Assembly: GCA_900143615.1 (NCBI GenBank)
Contig: FREU01000003.1
Span: 422,237-486,236, forward strand
DNA: 64,000 nt
Reading direction: 5' to 3'
Source: Rhodobacteraceae bacterium Alg231-30
GTDB lineage: Bacteria; Pseudomonadota; Alphaproteobacteria; Rhodobacterales; Rhodobacteraceae
Both the position numbers and the translations under genes were made by a program. Below, one piece after another: positions 19,533-28,851 of this stretch (its first letter is position 1; every line of letters starts with the position of its first letter). The notes beneath the pieces were generated by a model, which saw only the letters and a list, made by a program, of their open reading frames with translations, did not search any database and had not been told where the DNA came from.

Positions 19533-20375
19533 ATGAGCACCATCGACTCCCTTCCACCGCTTCGCGACGTGATCGAAACCCATGAATTGCTCGCCCGCAA
19601 ATCGCTGGGCCAGAACTTTCTGCTCGATCTCAACCTGACCGCCAAAATCGCCCGTCAGGCGGGTGATCTTTCCGAATGCGACGTGCTGGAAATCGGCCCC
19701 GGCCCCGGTGGTCTGACCCGCGGTCTTCTGGCCGAAGGTGCGCGCCGTGTGTTGGCGATTGAAAAAGATCCCCGTTGCATGCCCGCGCTGGCCGAGATTG
19801 CCGAGGCTTATCCGGGTCAGCTTGAGCTCATCAATGGCGACGCGCTTGAGGTCAACCCGCTCAGCCACCTCACGCCCCCTATTCGTGTGGCCGCCAACCT
19901 GCCTTATAACGTGGGCACCGAACTTCTGGTGCGCTGGCTCACCCCCAAAGAATGGCCGCCTTACTGGCAAAGTCTGACGCTGATGTTTCAACGCGAAGTG
20001 GCCGAGCGCATCATTGCCCAACCCGGCTCCAAAGCTTACGGACGTCTGGCGCTGCTGGCGCAATGGCGCGCGGATGCACGCATCGTGATGTCGCTCCCCC
20101 CCGAGGCGTTTTCGCCCCCGCCCAAAGTGCATTCCGCGGTTGTGCATTTGACCGCTTTGGAAAAACCCCGCTTTGAGGCCGACGCCAAAACCCTCTCGCG
20201 TGTCGTGGCTGCTGCGTTCAATCAACGCCGCAAAATGCTGCGCGCAGCCCTTAAGGGCCAAGCGCCTGACATCGAAGACCGTCTACTGGCTGCAGGCATC
20301 AAGCCCACCGAACGCGCCGAACAGGTCAGCCTTGAGGAATTCTGCGCCTTGGCCCGTGAGATCAAAAAGACCTGA
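19533..20375 (+). CDS. rsmA: 16S rRNA (adenine1518/1519-N6) dimethyltransferase
   Basis: 280 aa. Family motifs are [10 protein letters not shown] near the N-terminus, the SAM-binding loop [10 protein letters not shown] and the catalytic NLPYNVGT. It dimethylates two adjacent adenines in helix 45 of 16S rRNA late in small-subunit assembly. It sits 81 nt after pdxA at the end of the envelope operon. Confidence 0.98.
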   Translation: MSTIDSLPPLRDVIETHELLARKSLGQNFLLDLNLTAKIARQAGDLSECDVLEIGPGPGGLTRGLLAEGARRVLAIEKDPRCMPALAEIAEAYPGQLELINGDALEVNPLSHLTPPIRVAANLPYNVGTELLVRWLTPKEWPPYWQSLTLMFQREVAERIIAQPGSKAYGRLALLAQWRADARIVMSLPPEAFSPPPKVHSAVVHLTALEKPRFEADAKTLSRVVAAAFNQRRKMLRAALKGQAPDIEDRLLAAGIKPTERAEQVSLEEFCALAREIKKT

Positions 20376-20557
20376 ATTCGGCACTCATGCCCCGCGCCTG
20401 CCGCCTGCCGCCTGCCGATAGGTTTGTAAAACCTTGAGCACTTGGTAAGAGGGGTGCGCGCCGTAACTCAAAATGTGAAACCCTCGGCCAAATCCAACGG
20501 TCAAAAGCGCAGACACGCCCGCGTCATGCCCTTCTGGGTTTAACACTCCAACCGCAC

Positions 20558-20590
20558 AAAAAACGCTGCCAGAAATCTCTGACAACGTTT
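20558..20590 (-). terminator. Rho-independent terminator of the DUF4167 gene
   Basis: On the minus strand AAACG-TTGTCAGA and TCTGGCAG-CGTTT form a 12-13 bp stem with two mismatches and a short loop, directly followed by TTTTTT. It lies about 48 nt past the stop of the DUF4167 gene at 20639. The 180 bp between it and rsmA show no credible gene. Confidence 0.8.
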
Positions 20591-20638
20591 ATTTGGATAT
20601 TGTGTCTAAGCGCCGCGAGTTGCAGCACTTGGAGAGCT

Positions 20639-21382
20639 TTATTCGGCAGCTTCCGGATTTTCCGGAGCGGCTTGCGAAGGTGTCTCGGCAGCAGCTTCAG
20701 CCTTTGGGTCGGCTTTCTTACGTGTGCGCTTGGGCGCTACCGCTGCGGCCTCACCCTCTAAACCTTCGCCCTCAGCCACAGGTTTCTTACGCGGAGCCCG
20801 TTTGCGCGGCGCAGGTTTTTTCGGTGCTGGCGCTGGCGCATCTTCCGCTTTGGCTTCAGGTGTTTCCACCAATCCACTGTCTACAAGCCCGCCCATGACG
20901 TCAGGCTGCTCAGTTTCGGAGGGATCCAACAAAAGGTCAGGTTGTGTATCTGGCTGGCGTTGCTCAGGCTGGCGCTGCTCCGGTTGGCGGTCATGATGAT
21001 GACGCTCGTTGGGCTGCTGTTTGCTGCCGTTGCCTTCACGCTCCTGACGCTCCATGCGGTCGCGACGTTCACGATCCCGCTCGGCCTGACGCTCACGGTT
21101 CTGGCGTTCCTGCTCTTCACGGCGCGCTTCTTGCTCGCGCTGCGCTTCATTGAGCATACGTTGGTAATGTTCAGCGTGCTGCTGAAAGTTTTCAGTGGCG
21201 ACGCGGTCATTGGCCAGCTGGGCATCGCGCGCCAACTGGTTATATTTGTCGATCACCTGCTGCGGTGTACCGCGAACTTTGCCCTCAGGACCCGAGCTGT
21301 CAAACACACGATTGACAACGTTTCCAGTGGATTGGCGGTTGCGGTTAGATTTATTCCGCGAACGGGACTTCGAAGATCTCAT
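20639..21382 (-). CDS. DUF4167 domain protein
   Basis: 247 aa. The conserved DUF4167 domain (about 1-80) is basic at the start (MRSSKSRSRNKSNRNRQ), then VNRVFDSSGPEGKVRGTPQQ and a helical YNQLARDAQLANDR segment. The rest is low complexity: a long Glu/Arg coiled coil about 80-125, a Gln/Pro stretch, and Lys/Pro/Arg repeats resembling histone-like tails. The family is restricted to alphaproteobacteria and is often near prfA/prmC as here. Its function is unknown; RNA or DNA binding is plausible from charge alone. Confidence 0.88.
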   Translation of the reverse strand: MRSSKSRSRNKSNRNRQSTGNVVNRVFDSSGPEGKVRGTPQQVIDKYNQLARDAQLANDRVATENFQQHAEHYQRMLNEAQREQEARREEQERQNRERQAERDRERRDRMERQEREGNGSKQQPNERHHHDRQPEQRQPEQRQPDTQPDLLLDPSETEQPDVMGGLVDSGLVETPEAKAEDAPAPAPKKPAPRKRAPRKKPVAEGEGLEGEAAAVAPKRTRKKADPKAEAAAETPSQAAPENPEAAE

Positions 21383-21594
21383 GTTACTTGCAATCCAGCC
21401 TTAATCAATTGCGGTCGCTAACACCGTTTCGCGCCTCGTGCGCTCTATAACCCGGTTGCGACAATTTCTGGCTTGAGTCCAATCGGGACCGCCTTGAAAA
21501 CAGGGCATCCACCAAAAGGACCATTTATGAGTAATGCGCCTTGGGCGACCTTACAAGGGTCTTTCTGCACATGATCTAAATTTTTCAACCGAAT

Positions 21595-22440
21595 TCAAAC
21601 CAAGTTGGTGCCTTTTTGCCCAATAACCACGCGATCGCGCCCGTCAAGGTCGGGCAAAACCGCCACCTGCTGCAGACCCGCCGCCTCAAACAGCGCCGCC
21701 ACCGCCGCGCCTTGCTGCCAACCGATCTCGACCATTAGATGCCCACCATCCGTCAAATGCGCTACAGCACCCGCTACAATAATGCGATAAGCACTCAGCC
21801 CGTCCGCCTCATCGGTCAGCGCCATACGCGGCTCATGGCTCAACTCCGGTGCCAATTCAGCCATTTCCTCCAACGCAATATAGGGCGGGTTGGACACGAT
21901 CAGATCAAACGCGCCCGACACCTGTGCAAACCAATCGCTTTGCACCAATTCCACCCGCGCGGCCACACCAATCGCTTGCGCGTTTTGCGCCGCAACATCT
22001 AGGGCAGCTTGGGATAAATCCGTCGCCACGCCGCGCGCATTTGGCCGCGCCGCCAACAACGAGAGCGCAATTGCCCCTGTGCCTGTGCCCATATCCAGTA
22101 CCGTGGTGAAACGGGTTTTCAAAGCCGCCAGCACGAGCGCTTCGGTTTCGGGACGCGGGTCCAGAGTATCTGGCGTGACGATGAACTCATGCTCAAAAAA
22201 CGCCCGCTTGCCCAATAAATGTGACAGAGGTTCCCGCGCGATCCGCCGCGCGACCAAATCCTGTGCAGCCACCTGCTGCGTCTCGCCCACCTCTTGGCTC
22301 GCCTCAAGCGTCAAATGATGCAACGGCAGCCCCGCAACATGCGCCACCAACAACCGCGCATCTCGCGCCGCGCCATCTATACCCGCGTCCTTCAGAGACC
22401 TTGTCGCCAACTGCACCAGCGCCCCAAGGGTGACGCTCAC
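21595..22440 (-). CDS. prmC: Release factor glutamine N5-methyltransferase
   Basis: 281 aa starting at a GTG that overlaps the prfA stop by 4 nt (GTGA). It has a SAM-binding loop [13 protein letters not shown], the catalytic tetrapeptide in [11 protein letters not shown], and the N-terminal helical domain ending [12 protein letters not shown]. It methylates the glutamine of the GGQ motif in release factors, and its substrate RF1 is encoded directly upstream. Confidence 0.97.
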   Translation of the reverse strand: MSVTLGALVQLATRSLKDAGIDGAARDARLLVAHVAGLPLHHLTLEASQEVGETQQVAAQDLVARRIAREPLSHLLGKRAFFEHEFIVTPDTLDPRPETEALVLAALKTRFTTVLDMGTGTGAIALSLLAARPNARGVATDLSQAALDVAAQNAQAIGVAARVELVQSDWFAQVSGAFDLIVSNPPYIALEEMAELAPELSHEPRMALTDEADGLSAYRIIVAGAVAHLTDGGHLMVEIGWQQGAAVAALFEAAGLQQVAVLPDLDGRDRVVIGQKGTNLV

Positions 22441-23486
22441 ACCTGCATCTCCGCCAGCGCGCTCGCCTGCGCATCCGCGGTCAGCGCGTCAATGATCTCG
22501 TCCAGATCGCCCTGCATGACCTGATCCAGCTTATAGAGCGTCAGGTTAATGCGGTGATCACTCATGCGCCCTTGCGGGAAATTATAAGTCCGGATGCGTT
22601 CAGAGCGATCGCCTGACCCTACCTGTCCAGCCCGATTGGCCGCACGTTCGCTGTCAATCCGCTGGCGCTCCAGATCATACAGCCGCGTTTTGAGAACCTG
22701 CATGGCGATCTCGCGGTTGCGGTGCTGGGACTTCTCCGAACTTGTCACCACCACACCGGTTGGCAAATGGGTGATCCGTACCGCGGAATCGGTGGTGTTG
22801 ACGTGCTGCCCCCCCGCGCCGGAGCTGCGCATCGTATCAATACGGATATCATTGGGCTCAATGTGAATATCCACGTCTTCAGCCTCAGGCAGCACCGCCA
22901 CCGTGGCCGCCGAGGTATGCACCCGTCCGCCGCTTTCGGTGGTGGGCACACGTTGTACGCGATGTACACCGGATTCATATTTCATCCGTGCAAAGACGTT
23001 TTCACCTTTGATATGGGCAACAACTTCTTTCACGCCGCCCAATTCGGTGATCTGCTCGTCCAGAATTTCGACCTTCCAGCCGCGCGCCTCGGCATAGCGC
23101 TGATACATTCGCAGCAAATCACCCGCAAACAGCGCCGCCTCATCCCCACCCGTTCCGGGCCGGATTTCCAAAATGGCGGGCCGTGCATCGGCGGCATCCT
23201 TGGGCAACAGAGACAGCTGCAAGGCGTGTTCCGCGTCCGGCAAGGCCGCGCGCAACTCTGGCAATTCTTCTTCTGCCAACGCCTTCATGTCGGGATCGCC
23301 CAACATCTCTTCAGCCTCTTCTATGTCGGACAACAGCCGACGATAGGCCGCGATCTGCTCCACCACGGGACGCAGGTCGGAATATTCCTTGGCTAGCACG
23401 GCAATGTCGCCATCGCCCTGCGCCATCTGCGCTTCGAGAAACTCGAACCGCTGGGTGATTTGTTCTAAACGCTCTATCGGAACCAT
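22437..23486 (-). CDS. prfA: Peptide chain release factor 1
   Basis: 349 aa, slightly shorter than E. coli RF1. The stop-codon-reading P-x-T element is PTT at 181-183 ([18 protein letters not shown]) and the peptidyl-tRNA hydrolysis motif GGQ is at 225-227 within [10 protein letters not shown]. It decodes UAA and UAG. It is the first gene of a prfA-prmC pair with a 4-nt overlap. Confidence 0.98.
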   Translation of the reverse strand: MVPIERLEQITQRFEFLEAQMAQGDGDIAVLAKEYSDLRPVVEQIAAYRRLLSDIEEAEEMLGDPDMKALAEEELPELRAALPDAEHALQLSLLPKDAADARPAILEIRPGTGGDEAALFAGDLLRMYQRYAEARGWKVEILDEQITELGGVKEVVAHIKGENVFARMKYESGVHRVQRVPTTESGGRVHTSAATVAVLPEAEDVDIHIEPNDIRIDTMRSSGAGGQHVNTTDSAVRITHLPTGVVVTSSEKSQHRNREIAMQVLKTRLYDLERQRIDSERAANRAGQVGSGDRSERIRTYNFPQGRMSDHRINLTLYKLDQVMQGDLDEIIDALTADAQASALAEMQV

Positions 23487-23547
23487 GCGGTTAAGTGAGA
23501 CAATCCGCGGCCTTGGTCAAGACCCTATGGCGATGTATAATGTAGAT

Positions 23548-23856
23548 ATGAAACACCTATTTATCCTCTTTAGTCTTCTCACCGCCCCCGCCTTTGCGGA
23601 TGGCTACATCAATGGTGTCCCTGTTGATTGCTACTGCACCGACACTCAGGGCGAACGGATTGAAGTTGGCGAAACCATTTGCCTTCAGGTGGATGGGCGC
23701 ATGTTCATGGCCCAATGTCAGATGTCGCTCAATGTGCCGATGTGGCGCGAAGTCTCGCCAGGCTGCCTCAGCTCCAACCTAATAGGCGGCCAAAGCCGCA
23801 ATCCAGCGCTCCAGTCGCGCAGCATTGACGCCGAAATCTTTCCGTCCAAATCGTGA
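23548..23856 (+). CDS. Small secreted hypothetical protein
   Basis: 102 aa from the ATG at 23548; the longer frame from 23389 reads through the prfA promoter region. Signal peptide MKHLFILFSLLTAPAFA, then a mature part with four cysteines in two pairs (CYC and later C...C; VDCYCTDTQGERIEVGETICLQVDG). The spacing suggests disulphides. Its last 26 codons overlap the end of the convergent DUF1499 gene. I do not recognise a named family. Confidence 0.7.
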   Translation: MKHLFILFSLLTAPAFADGYINGVPVDCYCTDTQGERIEVGETICLQVDGRMFMAQCQMSLNVPMWREVSPGCLSSNLIGGQSRNPALQSRSIDAEIFPSKS

Positions 23857-24183
23857 GCGCCCCAAAATCTTGAGCGTCTCGCCATCCTGATATGCCGTTG
23901 TGTAATCAGGAAACCCGATGGTACGGGTGCGCGTCACAAAGGTGATCATGCCGTCCTGAATCGATCCCGCCAGCGTGGTTGTACGCGGATCATCGGCTGC
24001 CACCGCCGCCAGCCTGCGCAACCCGTCGGCACCCACATCAACTTGTCGCGTCGCGCCATTGCCAAAGTCTTTGTCCGCAACCACATTTGGCTGCACATGC
24101 CAAACAGCCGGATCACTGGGCGCAAACCTGACATAGGCAAGGGCGGCCAAAAACAAAGCAACGATGATCCAGATATAAGTCAC
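23779..24183 (-). CDS. DUF1499 family protein
   Basis: 134 aa from a GTG at 24183, chosen because a full GGAGGTG ribosome site lies 8 nt upstream; the frame extends 9 codons further. One N-terminal TM or signal anchor (TYIWIIVALFLAALAYVRF), then a globular region with the DUF1499 features FVTRTRTIGFPDYTTAY and ILGRSRFGRKDFGVNAARLERW. Function unknown. It overlaps the convergent secreted-protein gene by 78 nt. Confidence 0.78.
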   Translation of the reverse strand: MTYIWIIVALFLAALAYVRFAPSDPAVWHVQPNVVADKDFGNGATRQVDVGADGLRRLAAVAADDPRTTTLAGSIQDGMITFVTRTRTIGFPDYTTAYQDGETLKILGRSRFGRKDFGVNAARLERWIAALAAY

Positions 24184-24347
24184 AGGCGAAACACCTCCGG
24201 GTAAAAACAAACTAATTCACTCAAAACACTGAATTTAATCGCCCAAAAATGTTGGACGTGGCAAACGTGCCAGTGAACCCGCCCTCATTGCAAGGGCGAA
24301 TTCCAGGAATACATCTCAAATTGTATTAACTAAACGTTAACCGACTT

Positions 24348-25325
24348 TTACCCGCGACGGGTCCAGCCCCACAGGCTGATCAGCTCGGTTGCAATATGCG
24401 CACCGGCAATCGCGGTTGCACCTGTGGTGTCAAACGGTGGCGACACTTCGACAACATCGCCCCCCACCATATTAATGCCCGCCAGATCGCGCAGCATGAT
24501 GCTGGCCTGTCCACTGGTCAGCCCACCCCATACAGGCGTGCCAGTTCCTGGTGCAAACGCCGGATCCAACCCATCGATATCAAACGTCAGATAGGTCGGG
24601 TGATCGCCCAGAATGGATTTGATCTTTTGCGCGGTGGCCACTGGTCCCGCCTCATGCACTTCGCGTGCATCGATAATATTGATCCCCATAGTATTGGGAT
24701 TTTCCGTGCGAATTCCGACCTGTACAGAGCGTTGTGGATCTATTAGCCCTAGCTTGACCGCCTTGTAGAACATCGTGCCATGATCAATTCGCGCCATGTC
24801 ATCATCCGCCCAGGTATCAGTGTGCGCATCAAACTGCAGCAGACTGAGCGGGCCGTATTTCTCGGCATAGGCTTTTAGGATCGGAAAGGTGATATAGTGA
24901 TCCCCCCCCAAAGCGATGCTCGCCGCGCCAGCGTCAAGGATTCCACGAATATGCTGTGTCAACGCGTCGGGAAACTCAGAAACCATCGCATAGTCAAACG
25001 CCAGATCGCCATAGTCCACGATGCTCAATGCGCTCAGCGCATCATAGCCATCCCACCCATATGGCGGGTCAAACGCCTGCAACGCGCTGGCCTCACGGAT
25101 CGCGCGCGGCCCCAACCGCGTGCCTGGACGGTTGGTGACGGCCTGATCAAAAGGCACGCCGGTTATGGCAATATCGACACCCTCTAGGTCTTTAGAATAC
25201 TTTCGGCGCAGAAACGACGTCGCCCCCCCAAAGGTGTTCTCAAAGCTTTGGCCCCGCAGGTCCTGACGCGTAAAAGCCGTGTCAACTTGGTGCTTTGCAT
25301 CTTCCAGTGCCATCTTGATCCCCAT
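24348..25325 (-). CDS. speB: Agmatinase / ureohydrolase family protein
   Basis: 325 aa. Both Mn-binding signatures of the arginase superfamily are present: GGDH, LLQFDAHTDTW and the C-terminal TFDIDGLDPAFAPGTGTP. Agmatinases hydrolyse agmatine to putrescine and urea, but related members act on guanidinobutyrate or similar compounds, so the substrate is not proven. An ATG at 25313 (MALEDAKHQ) with GGGGA upstream is an alternative start. It follows an M20 amidohydrolase gene across an unusual hairpin at 25385-25435. Confidence 0.88.
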   Translation of the reverse strand: MGIKMALEDAKHQVDTAFTRQDLRGQSFENTFGGATSFLRRKYSKDLEGVDIAITGVPFDQAVTNRPGTRLGPRAIREASALQAFDPPYGWDGYDALSALSIVDYGDLAFDYAMVSEFPDALTQHIRGILDAGAASIALGGDHYITFPILKAYAEKYGPLSLLQFDAHTDTWADDDMARIDHGTMFYKAVKLGLIDPQRSVQVGIRTENPNTMGINIIDAREVHEAGPVATAQKIKSILGDHPTYLTFDIDGLDPAFAPGTGTPVWGGLTSGQASIMLRDLAGINMVGGDVVEVSPPFDTTGATAIAGAHIATELISLWGWTRRG

Positions 25326-25384
25326 TGCGATATTAATTTGATCAAATTTCCCGACCTGCGGTGAAAGGTCAAGTGTAAACTCAT

Positions 25385-25435
25385 GATTTGCATGTCGGAT
25401 CGGGGTGGGTGGGTGGGCGATCTGACATGCAAATC
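25385..25435. repeat. Long inverted repeat with a G-quadruplex sequence as its loop
   Basis: Left arm GATTTGCATGTCGGATCG (25385-25402) and right arm CGATCTGACATGCAAATC (25418-25435) pair over 18 positions with a single G-T wobble. The 15-nt loop is exactly GGGTGGGTGGGTGGG, the classic motif of very stable parallel G-quadruplexes with one-base loops. The element lies 10 nt after the M20 gene stop and 59 nt before speB. Both genes are read on the other strand, so the G-rich strand is their template and the message carries the C-rich form. No T-run follows, so it is not a standard terminator. Confidence 0.85.
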
Positions 25436-25445
25436 GCCCGAAACC

Positions 25446-26606
25446 TTACAGAGGCTGCGCTGTCTCCACCAACCGCGCAAAAAACGTCGCCCCGATGGGT
25501 GAGACCTCGTCGTTGAAATTATACTTGGGATGATGCAACCCCGCGCCCTCTCCGGCGCCCAAAAACAAATAGGCCCCGGGGCGTGCATCCAGCATATAGG
25601 CAAAATCTTCCGCGCCCATCTCCATGCCCTGATCATCATCCACCGCAACCGCTCCGGACACTTCCCGCGCCACATCAGCGGCAAAGGCCGTCTGCGCCAC
25701 ATGATTCACCGTGGCCGGATAGCCGATTTCGAGTTCCAACTCGGCCTGCAGCCCATAGGCCGCCGCGACCCCTTTGGTGATCTCGTCCAACCGCTGGTGC
25801 ACCATCGCCTGCACCTCTTTATCAAACGTACGGATGGTGCCGTTGATAAACCCCGTGTCAGGGATCACATTGTTCACCGTGCCCGCATGGATTTGTGTAA
25901 CGGACACCACAACCTCTTGGCGCGTATCATGGTTGCGGCTGACAATGGTCTGAATGGCATTCACCATCGCCACCGCCCCCACCACCGGATCAGCGGTATC
26001 CTGCGGATAGGCCCCATGCCCACCACGCCCTTGCAAAGTGATTGTGAACGTATCCACCGCCGCCATAATCGGGCCCGGCGTGGTTGCAAAATGCCCAAGC
26101 TCGATGCCGGGGATATTATGAACCGCAAAGACCTGACTGATGTCAAAGCGCTCCATGATACCTTCATTCACCATGATCTCTGCGCCGCCCATTTCCTCTT
26201 CGGCGGGTTGGAAAATCAACGCCACGCGGCCTGAGAACTTGCGGGTTTCTGCCAGATATTTGGCCGCCCCCAACAACATGGTGGTGTGTCCATCATGACC
26301 ACAGGCATGCATCATGCCCGCAACTTTGCTGGCGTACTCAAGCCCTGTGTCCTCATCCATCGGCAGCGCGTCCATATCCGCGCGCAGCCCAATTGTCGGC
26401 CCCGCACCCTGCCCTTCAATGATCGCAACCACACCGCTGGTGGCAATGCCTTCGTGAATATCGGTGATGCCAAATTCGCGCAGGCGCTCGACCACAAATT
26501 TCGCGGTCTCATGACACTCCAGCATCAACTCAGGATGGGCATGCAGATGCTGGCGCCAGCCCTTCATCTCTTCCGCGTAATCGGCAATACGGTTGATCAC
26601 TGGCAT
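25446..26606 (-). CDS. M20-family amidohydrolase (hippurate hydrolase-like)
   Basis: 386 aa from the ATG at 26606 (AGGAGT ribosome site); the open frame extends upstream without support. It has the M20D pattern of metal ligands and general base: LRADMDALPMDEDTGL, MHACGHDGHTTMLLGAAK, IFQPAEEEMGGA and MGAEDFAYML. Members cleave N-acyl amino acids such as hippurate, acetyl-diaminopimelate or auxin conjugates. It may be co-transcribed with the agmatinase downstream, which would suggest amide or guanidine nitrogen use. Confidence 0.92.
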   Translation of the reverse strand: MPVINRIADYAEEMKGWRQHLHAHPELMLECHETAKFVVERLREFGITDIHEGIATSGVVAIIEGQGAGPTIGLRADMDALPMDEDTGLEYASKVAGMMHACGHDGHTTMLLGAAKYLAETRKFSGRVALIFQPAEEEMGGAEIMVNEGIMERFDISQVFAVHNIPGIELGHFATTPGPIMAAVDTFTITLQGRGGHGAYPQDTADPVVGAVAMVNAIQTIVSRNHDTRQEVVVSVTQIHAGTVNNVIPDTGFINGTIRTFDKEVQAMVHQRLDEITKGVAAAYGLQAELELEIGYPATVNHVAQTAFAADVAREVSGAVAVDDDQGMEMGAEDFAYMLDARPGAYLFLGAGEGAGLHHPKYNFNDEVSPIGATFFARLVETAQPL

Positions 26607-26669
26607 AGCTGGACTCCTAAGCATCAATTCTGTCACATGCATCCAAAGCAAAATCCGGAGCCCGCTGCA

Positions 26670-27497
26670 ATGGCCAATGACAATTTGATCAATAACCCCC
26701 ACGGCGGCATGCCACGTCTGCTGGAAATCATGCGCCGCCTGCGCGATCCGGACACAGGTTGCCCGTGGGACATCGAACAGGATTTCGCCACCATCGCGCC
26801 CTACACAATTGAGGAAGCCTATGAGGTGGCCGACGCCATCGAACGCGAAGCATGGGATGAACTCAAGGGCGAGCTAGGCGATTTGCTGTTTCAATCTGTG
26901 TTTCACGCCCAAATGGCCGCCGAGAAAGGCCTGTTCACCTTTGATCAGGTCGCCGACACGATGTCGGACAAAATGGTGGCCCGCCATCCACATGTCTTTG
27001 GCGATGAAAACCGCGACAAATCTGCCGAGCAACAAACCCGCGACTGGGAAACCATCAAAGCCGCCGAACGTGCGGGCAAAGCTCAGGGCGGCACATTGGA
27101 CGGGGTCGCCGTCGGCCTGCCCGCGCTGCTGCGCGCGGTTAAGCTGCAAAAACGCGCCGCCCGCGTCGGTTTTGACTGGCCCGATGTCAGCCATGTGCTC
27201 GACAAAATCGTCGAAGAATCCCACGAACTGGTCGAAGCCCGCGACACCATGACCGAAGATGAAGTTGAAGACGAATTTGGCGATCTGCTGTTTGTCATGG
27301 CCAATCTTGCGCGCCACATGAAGGTTGACCCCGAAGCCGCGTTACGTCGCACCAACCAGAAGTTTATTCGCCGTTTTGAAGCGGTTGAGGCTGAATTGGA
27401 CAAACTCGGCAAGCGTCCCGAAGACTCCGATCTCGCTGAAATGGACGCTCTTTGGGACAAAGTCAAAGCCGTGGAGAAAGCAAATAATATTTCCTGA
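26670..27497 (+). CDS. mazG: Nucleoside triphosphate pyrophosphohydrolase MazG
   Basis: 275 aa from the ATG at 26670 (CCGGAG 9 nt upstream). Two tandem MazG domains each carry the EExxE...ExxD metal site: EEAYEVADAI with ELGDLLFQ, and EESHELVEAR with EFGDLLFVM. CPWDIEQ near the start is typical of the long MazG form. It hydrolyses NTPs to NMP and PPi, for pool cleaning and stress control. It is divergent from the M20 gene, and its stop codon lies inside a palindrome that precedes the iron-binding protein gene. Confidence 0.96.
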   Translation: MANDNLINNPHGGMPRLLEIMRRLRDPDTGCPWDIEQDFATIAPYTIEEAYEVADAIEREAWDELKGELGDLLFQSVFHAQMAAEKGLFTFDQVADTMSDKMVARHPHVFGDENRDKSAEQQTRDWETIKAAERAGKAQGGTLDGVAVGLPALLRAVKLQKRAARVGFDWPDVSHVLDKIVEESHELVEARDTMTEDEVEDEFGDLLFVMANLARHMKVDPEAALRRTNQKFIRRFEAVEAELDKLGKRPEDSDLAEMDALWDKVKAVEKANNIS

Positions 27498-27511
27498 ATG
27501 AAACATTCAGG
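27493..27511. promoter_or_regulatory. Perfect palindrome, TGA-N9-TCA iron-box-like operator
   Basis: CCTGAATG-AAA-CATTCAGG is a perfect 8+3+8 palindrome and fits the TGA-N9-TCA pattern described for RirA/IRO and related Rhodobacterales iron boxes. It spans the mazG stop codon and lies 66 nt upstream of the start of a periplasmic ferric-iron-binding protein gene. An iron-responsive operator (RirA/IscR-type) is the natural reading. A short hairpin CCGAC-N7-GTCGG follows at about 27519. Confidence 0.6.
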
Positions 27512-27576
27512 TATTGATCCGACGTTTTTTGTCGGCTATTTCGTTTCCCATGTTCAATGAGAGGGACGAGCATTCA

Positions 27577-28590
27577 ATGTTTGCCAAAATTAAAACCGGT
27601 CTTTTCGCCGCCACAGCACTGTCAGTTGCGGCCCCCGTACTCGCAGAAGAGGTCAATCTTTACTCCTACCGCCAGCCTGAGCTGATCAAGCCGCTGACGG
27701 ATGCCTTTACGGCCGAGACTGGGATCAAAGTGAACGTCGCCTACCTGCAAAAAGGTATGGTGGAACGCCTTCAGGCTGAAGGCATGCGCTCGCCTGCCGA
27801 TCTGGTTTTGACCGTGGATATCTCCCGCCTTGCCGCGGTTGTGGATGCCGGCCTCACCCAACCCGTTGAAAGCGACACGCTCAACAACAACGTGCCTGAG
27901 CAATACCGTGATCCCGAAGATCACTGGTATGGTCTCACCACGCGCGCCCGTGTTGTTTATGCGTCCAAAGATCGCGTCGCCGAAGGCGAAGTCACAACAT
28001 ACGAAGACCTCGCAGACCCGAAATGGAACGACCGCATCTGCATCCGGTCCGGCACCAATGCCTATAACGTGGCGCTGACCTCGGCTGTGATCCACCACCA
28101 CGGCGAAGAAGGCGCAAAAACCTGGCTCGAGGGCATCAAATCCAACCTCGCGCGCAAACCACAGGGCAACGACCGCGCACAGGTCAAAGCCATCTGGGCA
28201 GGTGAGTGCGACATCTCTATCGGCAACACCTACTACATGGGTAAAATGCTGGAAGACGAAGAGCAGAAAGAATGGGCCGACAGCGTGCAAATCCTGTTCC
28301 CCGTCTTTGAGAACGGCGGCACCCACGTCAATATCTCGGGCGTGGCCATGACCAAATCTGCGCCAAACAAAGACAACGCGCTCAAGATGATGGAATTCCT
28401 GACATCTCCTGCGGCCCAAGAAGTCTACGCCGAAGCCAACTATGAATACCCGATCGCCGCAGGCACCGATGCTATCGAGTTGGTCGAAGGCTGGGGCACT
28501 TTCACAGCGGACGACGTCAATCTGATGACACTGGCAGGGCACCGTCCTGCCGCGCTGCGCATCACCGAAGAAATCGACTTCGACGGCTGA
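27577..28590 (+). CDS. Periplasmic Fe(3+)-binding protein of an ABC transporter (FbpA/FutA type)
   Basis: 337 aa from the ATG at 27577 (GAGGGACGAG upstream). Signal peptide about 1-23 (ending VLAE). Typical family features are EVNLYSYRQPELIKPL with the first Tyr ligand, DLVLTVDISRL, and the paired tyrosines in SIGNTYYMGKML that bind Fe(III). It ends with a strong terminator, and no permease or ATPase gene is adjacent, so the partner genes must lie elsewhere. The upstream palindrome suggests iron repression. Confidence 0.92.
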   Translation: MFAKIKTGLFAATALSVAAPVLAEEVNLYSYRQPELIKPLTDAFTAETGIKVNVAYLQKGMVERLQAEGMRSPADLVLTVDISRLAAVVDAGLTQPVESDTLNNNVPEQYRDPEDHWYGLTTRARVVYASKDRVAEGEVTTYEDLADPKWNDRICIRSGTNAYNVALTSAVIHHHGEEGAKTWLEGIKSNLARKPQGNDRAQVKAIWAGECDISIGNTYYMGKMLEDEEQKEWADSVQILFPVFENGGTHVNISGVAMTKSAPNKDNALKMMEFLTSPAAQEVYAEANYEYPIAAGTDAIELVEGWGTFTADDVNLMTLAGHRPAALRITEEIDFDG

Positions 28591-28617
28591 TCTTAACATC
28601 CCCGAATTCCATCGAAC

Positions 28618-28643
28618 GGGCGGCTCTTTGGGCCGCCCTTTTT
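28618..28643 (+). terminator. Rho-independent terminator after the iron-binding protein gene
   Basis: GGGCGGC-TCTTTGG-GCCGCCC followed by TTTTT, 27 nt past the stop. A textbook intrinsic terminator, and it makes the iron-binding protein gene monocistronic. Confidence 0.95.
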
Positions 28644-28851
28644 GCTGCGCAACGTGCGATCAATTTACCTCTGACCCAGAGCAACCCAAACCACCGTCGC
28701 TTTGCCGACGCAATACCGACGTGATGCAGCCCCCGATTTTGCCCTTAACACCTCACGCAACACCGCCCCGAAACTGCGCACGTTTCGCGCTGGACAACCC
28801 CTGCGGCAATTGACACTGTCGCGCTCAAACCAGCCCACCAAGGAGACCTCT

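Noticed and set aside
19194-20261. 355-codon open frame antisense to pdxA/rsmA
   Set aside because: It lies wholly opposite two certain genes, has His/Gly/Gln-rich shadow composition, and no motif or ribosome site.
20385-20585. 66-codon minus-strand frame after the DUF4167 gene
   Set aside because: Its TTG start lies inside the DUF4167 terminator stem, so it would not be transcribed as an mRNA start; no ribosome site.
27519-27535. CCGAC-N7-GTCGG hairpin as mazG terminator
   Set aside because: Only 5 bp and no T-run after it; the T-run is in the loop. Too weak to list as a terminator.
27622-28599. 325-codon open frame antisense to the iron-binding protein gene
   Set aside because: Phe/Val/Asp-rich shadow frame; the sense gene is certain and its terminator lies at the other end.
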